Program-made: the position numbers and the translations under genes
Assembly: GCA_040757115.1 (NCBI GenBank)
Contig: JBFLYA010000162.1
Span: 1-8,396, forward strand
Length of the DNA: 8,396 bases
Reading direction: 5' to 3'
Source of the DNA: a bacterium
GTDB lineage: Bacteria; UBA9089; CG2-30-40-21; SBAY01
In this document: in pieces, positions 6,040-8,396 of the stretch
How the letters are laid out: each line of letters opens with the position of its first letter
How positions within the stretch are numbered: position 1 is the first letter of the stretch
Notes under the pieces: model-generated
Database searches by the model: none
What the model was told of the DNA's origin: nothing
Seen by the model: only the letters and a program-made list of their open reading frames with translations

Positions 6040-6064
6040 AACCGTTCTCCTGAAAATAGTTAAT

Positions 6065-6128
6065 TAGAGATTAGAGAATTAGTGAATTAGAACCTGCACT
6101 CTTGCTAATCTCCAATCTCTAATCTCTA
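6065..6128. repeat. inverted heptad arrays between HEPN and nuoH
   Basis: ATTAGAG-type heptads (6063-6090) face CTAATCT/CCAATCT/CTAATCT heptads (6105-6125). The outer 13 bp (6065-6077 with 6116-6128, TAGAGATTAGAGA) are perfectly complementary, and an inner ATTAG/CTAAT pair (6086-6090 with 6105-6109) adds to the stem. The structure is a long AT-rich hairpin in the 118-bp spacer. No U-run follows it, so it is unlikely to be a simple terminator. Confidence 0.6.
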
Positions 6129-6138
6129 TGCTCAATTT

Positions 6139-6645
6139 TCATCCCCTTTTGTGCCCACTCACGGTGGGCATGGCCGTTTCTTCTGTTAACAACATTTTTC
6201 TGCCTATCGTTTCACTAAACGACTTTGTTTTTTCTATAATCTCTATCAACTTGTGGCTATATTCAATAACAGCCTCAAATATTTCAGTAATATCATCTAC
6301 CCTATATTCATGAGAGATTTCATTCCTTAAATCCCTTATCAATTTTAATTCTTCAGCAGAGGATATTTCCAGTTTTTCAAACAAATTTACTCTATCTATA
6401 AAAGTATTTGCTTCTTCTCTTAAAATAAGGATTATCCCCTTCATTATCTTTTGAGTGTAAATATCACTTGTTCTGGCAAATCTCGAAGTAAGGCTTTCAA
6501 ATCTATCAAGCTCTTCCAGAGAGTAATCTGTCTTTATCCCAATTTTTTCACACTCCTGCAATGAATGTTGCAACATTTTAACTGCCATATCCAGCCTATT
6601 AAGGTCTTTTTTTAACTCTTCTCTGATTAATGCTTCGGTTCTCAC
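6139..6645 (-). CDS. HEPN-domain toxin-like protein (nucleotidyltransferase partner)
   Basis: 168-residue helical protein with an intact RX4HXY motif (R107, N108, H112 and Y114 in LRNEISHEY), expected to be an RNase toxin or the target of the adjacent nucleotidyltransferase. It is related to the HEPN protein at 1899-2429 in motif context and helix pattern. The start is GTG at 6645, which overlaps the MNT stop as GTGA (4 bp), the classical coupled arrangement. The C-terminus is unusual: after about residue 150 the protein has a tail (…AMPTVSGHKRG) with no counterpart in the paralogue. That tail is encoded by a GC-rich perfect palindrome, which suggests that the original gene end was altered by insertion of a palindromic repeat. 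The gene lies between nuoI and nuoH on the same strand. Confidence 0.84.
   Translation of the reverse strand: MRTEALIREELKKDLNRLDMAVKMLQHSLQECEKIGIKTDYSLEELDRFESLTSRFARTSDIYTQKIMKGIILILREEANTFIDRVNLFEKLEISSAEELKLIRDLRNEISHEYRVDDITEIFEAVIEYSHKLIEIIEKTKSFSETIGRKMLLTEETAMPTVSGHKRG
6152..6170. repeat. GC-rich palindrome inside the HEPN 3' end
   Basis: TGCCCAC (6152-6158) and GTGGGCA (6164-6170) pair perfectly around a 5-nt loop. The G+C content contrasts with the AT-rich surroundings. It encodes the M-P-T-V-S-G-H tail of the HEPN protein, as a REP-like or other small palindromic insertion might. Confidence 0.55.
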
Positions 6646-6929
6646 AGCCTTATCCCTTCCTGCAAAACCAGTTCTTTAAACGCATCGTTCTCATTAAACA
6701 TAGAAGATACTATGTCAATTTTTTGCTCGCCAAATTTCTCAAAATATCGCCATTTTATTTTGGCTTTTTCCTTCCATCTTATTTTCCTGTCAGATAGAAT
6801 CATAATATCTATATCTCCACCCTTTTTTTTGTCATCTACCCGTGAACCAAAAAGATAAACTACTGCATCTGGAACAAGAAGCAAAATCTCCCTTTTAAGA
6901 AACTCTAGTTGTTCTGCTGAAATTCTCAT
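6642..6929 (-). CDS. minimal nucleotidyltransferase (MNT), HEPN partner
   Basis: 95-residue single-domain nucleotidyltransferase with the full triad: G28-S29, D39-I-D41 (GSRVDDKKKGGDIDIMI, GSX9DXD) and D72 in QKIDIV. It is the likely antitoxin or modifier of the HEPN protein encoded immediately downstream (4-bp overlap). It aligns along its whole length with the MNT at 2371-2670, including the MRI start and the G-I-R-L/G-V-R-I end. The ATG start at 6929 has only a weak purine-rich site upstream (AGAGAA). It begins 22 bp after the nuoI stop, and a TATAGTTTAT stretch (6946-6955), also present in the long spacer upstream of nuoI, overlaps that stop. The gene therefore appears joined to nuoI through the same repeat type found at other junctions. 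Confidence 0.86.
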   Translation of the reverse strand: MRISAEQLEFLKREILLLVPDAVVYLFGSRVDDKKKGGDIDIMILSDRKIRWKEKAKIKWRYFEKFGEQKIDIVSSMFNENDAFKELVLQEGIRL

Positions 6930-6951
6930 TTTAATTTTCTCTGTCTATAGT

Positions 6952-7392
6952 TTATTTATACCTTGTCACCTCTGGTGGTTTATAGAGAAGCTCTTTTGTG
7001 TAAATCATTCCCGCTCGATTATAACACGCTAATTCATACTCACCAGTCATAGTCAAGGCATTTTTCGGACAGGCTTCGACACATAATCCACAAAACAGGC
7101 ATCTGGCAATATTTATTTCAAAGGATATAACCTCTTTGTTATAATCTGTTCCCTCACCGGTAACAATTTTTATTGCCTGAGAAGGACACATCTGGGCACA
7201 AAGGCAACAGCCTACACATCGTTCCTCGCCTTTCTCATCTATAGTTAATCTTTCCAATCCACGGTATCTATCGGCTACAATCCAGCGTTGTCGTGGATAT
7301 TGCAAGGTAACCGACTTAACAAATAAATGTCCAAAAGTGACGCATAATCCTTTTATAAGTTCTTTAATTGAGATAATTATATTCTGTCGCAT
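6952..7392 (-). CDS. nuoI: NADH-quinone oxidoreductase subunit I (2x[4Fe-4S] ferredoxin subunit)
   Basis: 146 residues with two complete [4Fe-4S] motifs: C59-C62-C65-C69 (CVGCCLCAQMCP) and C98-C101-C104-C108 (CLFCGLCVEACP). NuoI carries clusters N6a and N6b, passing electrons towards N2 and the quinone at the base of the peripheral arm. The N-terminus (ELIKGLCVTFGHLFVKSVTLQYP) is the membrane-surface helix typical of NuoI, followed by RYRGLERL, as in many homologues. The start is ATG at 7392. AAAGG abuts it, so the functional Shine-Dalgarno sequence may be the GGTGG about 12 nt upstream. Upstream lies a repeat-filled spacer and no further nuo gene, so in this block nuoI is the first complex I gene. 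It precedes nuoH, the reverse of the usual order. Confidence 0.95.
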   Translation of the reverse strand: MRQNIIISIKELIKGLCVTFGHLFVKSVTLQYPRQRWIVADRYRGLERLTIDEKGEERCVGCCLCAQMCPSQAIKIVTGEGTDYNKEVISFEINIARCLFCGLCVEACPKNALTMTGEYELACYNRAGMIYTKELLYKPPEVTRYK

Positions 7393-7415
7393 CCTTTAAT
7401 TTACCACCCTTATAT

Positions 7416-7425
7416 TTAGTAATTG
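7416..7425. repeat. 10-bp direct repeat flanking the MITE-like element (left)
   Basis: TTAGTAATTG is identical to 7768-7777 and abuts the inferred element end. It is a candidate target-site duplication. Confidence 0.5.
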
Positions 7426-7521
7426 TAGAGTTCTGCAAAACTAAGAAACTGTAGTTTTTAAGCGGGTATTTAAAACCTCTATTTTTATCAATTTCCTCCA
7501 AAGAGCAAAATGCACAACTCG

Positions 7522-7557
7522 TTTATAGTTTATAGTGTATAGTGTATAGTTTATAGT
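7522..7557. repeat. tandem heptanucleotide array (TTTATAG/TGTATAG x5)
   Basis: Five contiguous 7-bp units read TTTATAG, TTTATAG, TGTATAG, TGTATAG, TTTATAG. It faces a second five-unit array on the opposite strand after a 4-nt gap, so the two can fold into a long imperfect hairpin with the core ATAGTT repeated every 7 bp. Confidence 0.75.
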
Positions 7558-7561
7558 CCTT

Positions 7562-7596
7562 CAACTATCAACTATCTACTATCAATTATCAACTAT
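7562..7596. repeat. tandem heptanucleotide array (CAACTAT-type x5), inverted relative to the previous array
   Basis: Five contiguous 7-bp units read CAACTAT, CAACTAT, CTACTAT, CAATTAT, CAACTAT. Read on the minus strand these are ATAGTTG-type units that match the ATAGTTT units of 7522-7557 with a mismatch at about every seventh base. Confidence 0.75.
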
Positions 7597-7688
7597 CTTT
7601 GCCAAAGTTCACTAAAATCATCTCTTTCCTTTCAACGTTAACATTCTCGAAGTCCTTTTTGAAATTTGATTTGTAATTTTGCATTTTG

Positions 7689-7729
7689 ATATTTATATTT
7701 GATATTTAATATTTAATATTTGATATTTA
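7689..7729. repeat. tandem heptanucleotide array (ATATTTA/ATATTTG)
   Basis: Units ATATTTA, TATTTG (6 nt), ATATTTA, ATATTTA, ATATTTG, ATATTTA run in tandem inside the MITE-like element. This is a second heptad family beside the ATAGTTT family. Confidence 0.7.
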
Positions 7730-7766
7730 TTTGTTGTCTCCCCCAAATCCTATTTTGCAGAACCAT

Positions 7767-7809
7767 ATTAGTAATTGCTTAAATGGTAACTAAATTAGCA
7801 ATTACTAAT
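7767..7809. repeat. 13-bp inverted repeat just after the CBS-gene stop
   Basis: ATTAGTAATTGCT (7767-7779) and AGCAATTACTAAT (7797-7809) are perfect inverted repeats with a 17-nt loop, beginning 2 bp past the CBS stop codon. On the minus strand no U-tract follows, so it is not a canonical terminator for the CBS gene. On the plus strand it is followed by TTTTT. The left arm contains the 10-bp sequence that flanks the MITE-like element. Confidence 0.6.
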
Positions 7810-7811
7810 TT

Positions 7812-8243
7812 TTATCCCTTTTGACTTTCAGCCAACACCCTGACAATGTCAGATATAGAAAGTAATCCTGCGGGAAACTTTTTTGTCTCCCCTTCCTTTC
7901 CATAGACACCTTTTACCTCTTCCTGGATGAGTAACCGATGTATTTTTTTCTGACGCATTATCTGACAGGCATTCTCCAGAGGTTCCTCTTTATCAATAGC
8001 AATTACCCCTTTTGTCATAATATCTTTAACTTTAACTTTAATTAAATCCTCACCAAATACCTTGACAACATCTGTTTCGGATAAAACGCCGATTAATCCT
8101 TCTTGAGAAGATGTAACCGCCAGTCCGCTGACCTTATTATCCGCCATTACTCTAACTGCTTGAGATACTGAGGCATTTTCCGGGATAATCAATACCCCTC
8201 TGACCATTACATCCTTTACCTTTATAGATTTTAAGTCTTTCAT
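7812..8243 (-). CDS. two-CBS-domain protein
   Basis: 143-residue protein consisting of a tandem pair of CBS domains (about 11-65 and 73-138), with the characteristic V-x-D-V-M start of the first (VKDVMVRG), VKDIMTKG starting the second, and GVLSETDVV and GLLSISDIV near their ends. CBS pairs bind adenine nucleotides (AMP, ATP, SAM) and act as energy-state sensors, but the partner of a stand-alone protein such as this cannot be deduced. The second domain has a short insert (about 109-124, with KGVYGKEGETKKF). ATG at 8243 has a strong AGGAGGT (8248-8254), 4 nt upstream. It is on the same strand as the nuo block but separated from nuoI by the 419-bp repeat spacer, so joint transcription is uncertain. 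Confidence 0.9.
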   Translation of the reverse strand: MKDLKSIKVKDVMVRGVLIIPENASVSQAVRVMADNKVSGLAVTSSQEGLIGVLSETDVVKVFGEDLIKVKVKDIMTKGVIAIDKEEPLENACQIMRQKKIHRLLIQEEVKGVYGKEGETKKFPAGLLSISDIVRVLAESQKG

Positions 8244-8287
8244 ATCTACCTCCTATATTTAAAGTCCAAGTGCCTTTCACGAAATTC

Positions 8288-8318
8288 ATAACTCCTTGAT
8301 TAACAAGAAGTTACAAAT
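8288..8318. repeat. 31-bp diverged repeat, copy 1
   Basis: It begins ATAACTCCTTGATT and ends TTACAAAT, matching 8348-8378 at about 24 of 31 positions with the two copies exactly 60 bp apart. Within this copy, AACTCCTTG and CAAGAAGTT are near-perfect inverted repeats (8 of 9) with a 5-nt loop, so it can form a hairpin in the leader of the CBS gene. Confidence 0.5.
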
Positions 8319-8347
8319 ACACTTTTTTCTTATTGCCCTCCTGTTGT

Positions 8348-8378
8348 ATAACCCCTTGATTTTCATAGACTTACAAAT
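8348..8378. repeat. 31-bp diverged repeat, copy 2
   Basis: It begins ATAACCCCTTGATT and ends TTACAAAT. It is the second copy of the 8288-8318 repeat, with a weaker internal inverted repeat. The series could continue past the window edge. Confidence 0.5.
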
Positions 8379-8396
8379 CATAGTTTGCTCGTTTTT

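Larger units (their letters stand above)
7426..7767. mobile_element. putative MITE-like element with terminal inverted repeats
   Basis: GTTCTGCAAAA (7430-7440) and TTTTGCAGAAC (7753-7763) are perfect 11-bp inverted repeats. Extending them outward by TAnn gives 15-bp ends with two mismatches. The element of about 342 bp is then immediately flanked by identical 10-bp direct repeats, TTAGTAATTG (7416-7425 and 7768-7777), as a target-site duplication would give. It encodes no plausible protein. Its interior carries heptanucleotide arrays. It fills most of the 419-bp gene-free stretch between the CBS gene and nuoI (7393-7811). No transposase is in the window, so the family is not assigned. Confidence 0.55.

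Noticed and set aside
7767-7809. Rho-independent terminator of the CBS gene
   Set aside because: The stem is good, but the loop is long (17 nt) and no U-run follows on the minus strand. The T-run is on the opposite side, where there is no gene.
8288-8378. CRISPR array (31-bp repeat, 29-bp spacer)
   Set aside because: Only two copies are visible, with about seven differences, and there is no cas gene in the window. CRISPR repeats would be nearly identical.
8244-8396. Promoter or sigma-54 site upstream of the CBS gene (GGCAC-N-TT motif)
   Set aside because: The match lacks the conserved GC of the -12 element, and no convincing -35/-10 pair was found.

Overview
This is a low-GC (roughly one third G+C) bacterial window. 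Every supported gene lies on the minus strand, so the biological reading order runs from high to low coordinates. The backbone is part of a respiratory complex I (NADH:quinone oxidoreductase) operon, in the order nuoI - nuoH - nuoJ - nuoK - nuoL, with nuoL cut by the window edge. nuoI lies upstream of nuoH, whereas the usual order is H-I-J-K-L. The host cannot be named from this sequence. Low GC, spacers built of heptanucleotide repeats and many toxin-antitoxin-like genes suggest an uncultured or candidate-phylum bacterium, but that is inference.

The striking feature is that every junction between two nuo genes is occupied by same-strand genes that have nothing to do with electron transport. 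Between nuoI and nuoH sits a minimal nucleotidyltransferase (MNT)/HEPN pair (6139-6929). Between nuoH and nuoJ sits an ABC-type AAA ATPase plus a PIN-like putative nuclease (3296-4951). Between nuoJ and nuoK sits a second MNT/HEPN pair (1899-2670). Between nuoK and nuoL sit a retropepsin-like aspartic protease (1084-1500) and a third MNT/HEPN pair of a different subfamily (163-1048). All three HEPN proteins keep the RX4HXY ribonuclease motif and all three MNTs keep GSX9-10DXD, so the pairs look functional (type VII MntA/HepT-like toxin-antitoxin modules). Several insertions are tight: inserted genes start 0-1 nt after, or overlap, the upstream gene, and the ribosome-binding site of nuoL lies inside the last codons of an inserted toxin gene. 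The nuo genes are therefore probably co-transcribed with the modules, and sometimes translationally coupled to them.

Upstream of nuoI is a 419-bp spacer (7393-7811) holding a probable MITE-like element of about 340 bp. It has terminal inverted repeats around GTTCTGCAAAA, 10-bp flanking direct repeats, and internal arrays of heptanucleotides. Related heptad repeats occur in the spacers around the first two MNT/HEPN pairs, and a 13-bp perfect direct repeat brackets the pair between nuoJ and nuoK. Upstream of the spacer is a gene for a two-CBS-domain protein (7812-8243), preceded by two diverged copies of a 31-bp repeat spaced exactly 60 bp apart.

Working model (inference): a detached nuoIHJKL block of complex I has repeatedly taken up two-gene toxin/defence-like cassettes at its gene junctions, probably helped by short repeats. 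The cassettes are now expressed with, and may be stabilised by, an operon that is hard to lose. Alternatively, they protect or regulate the operon.
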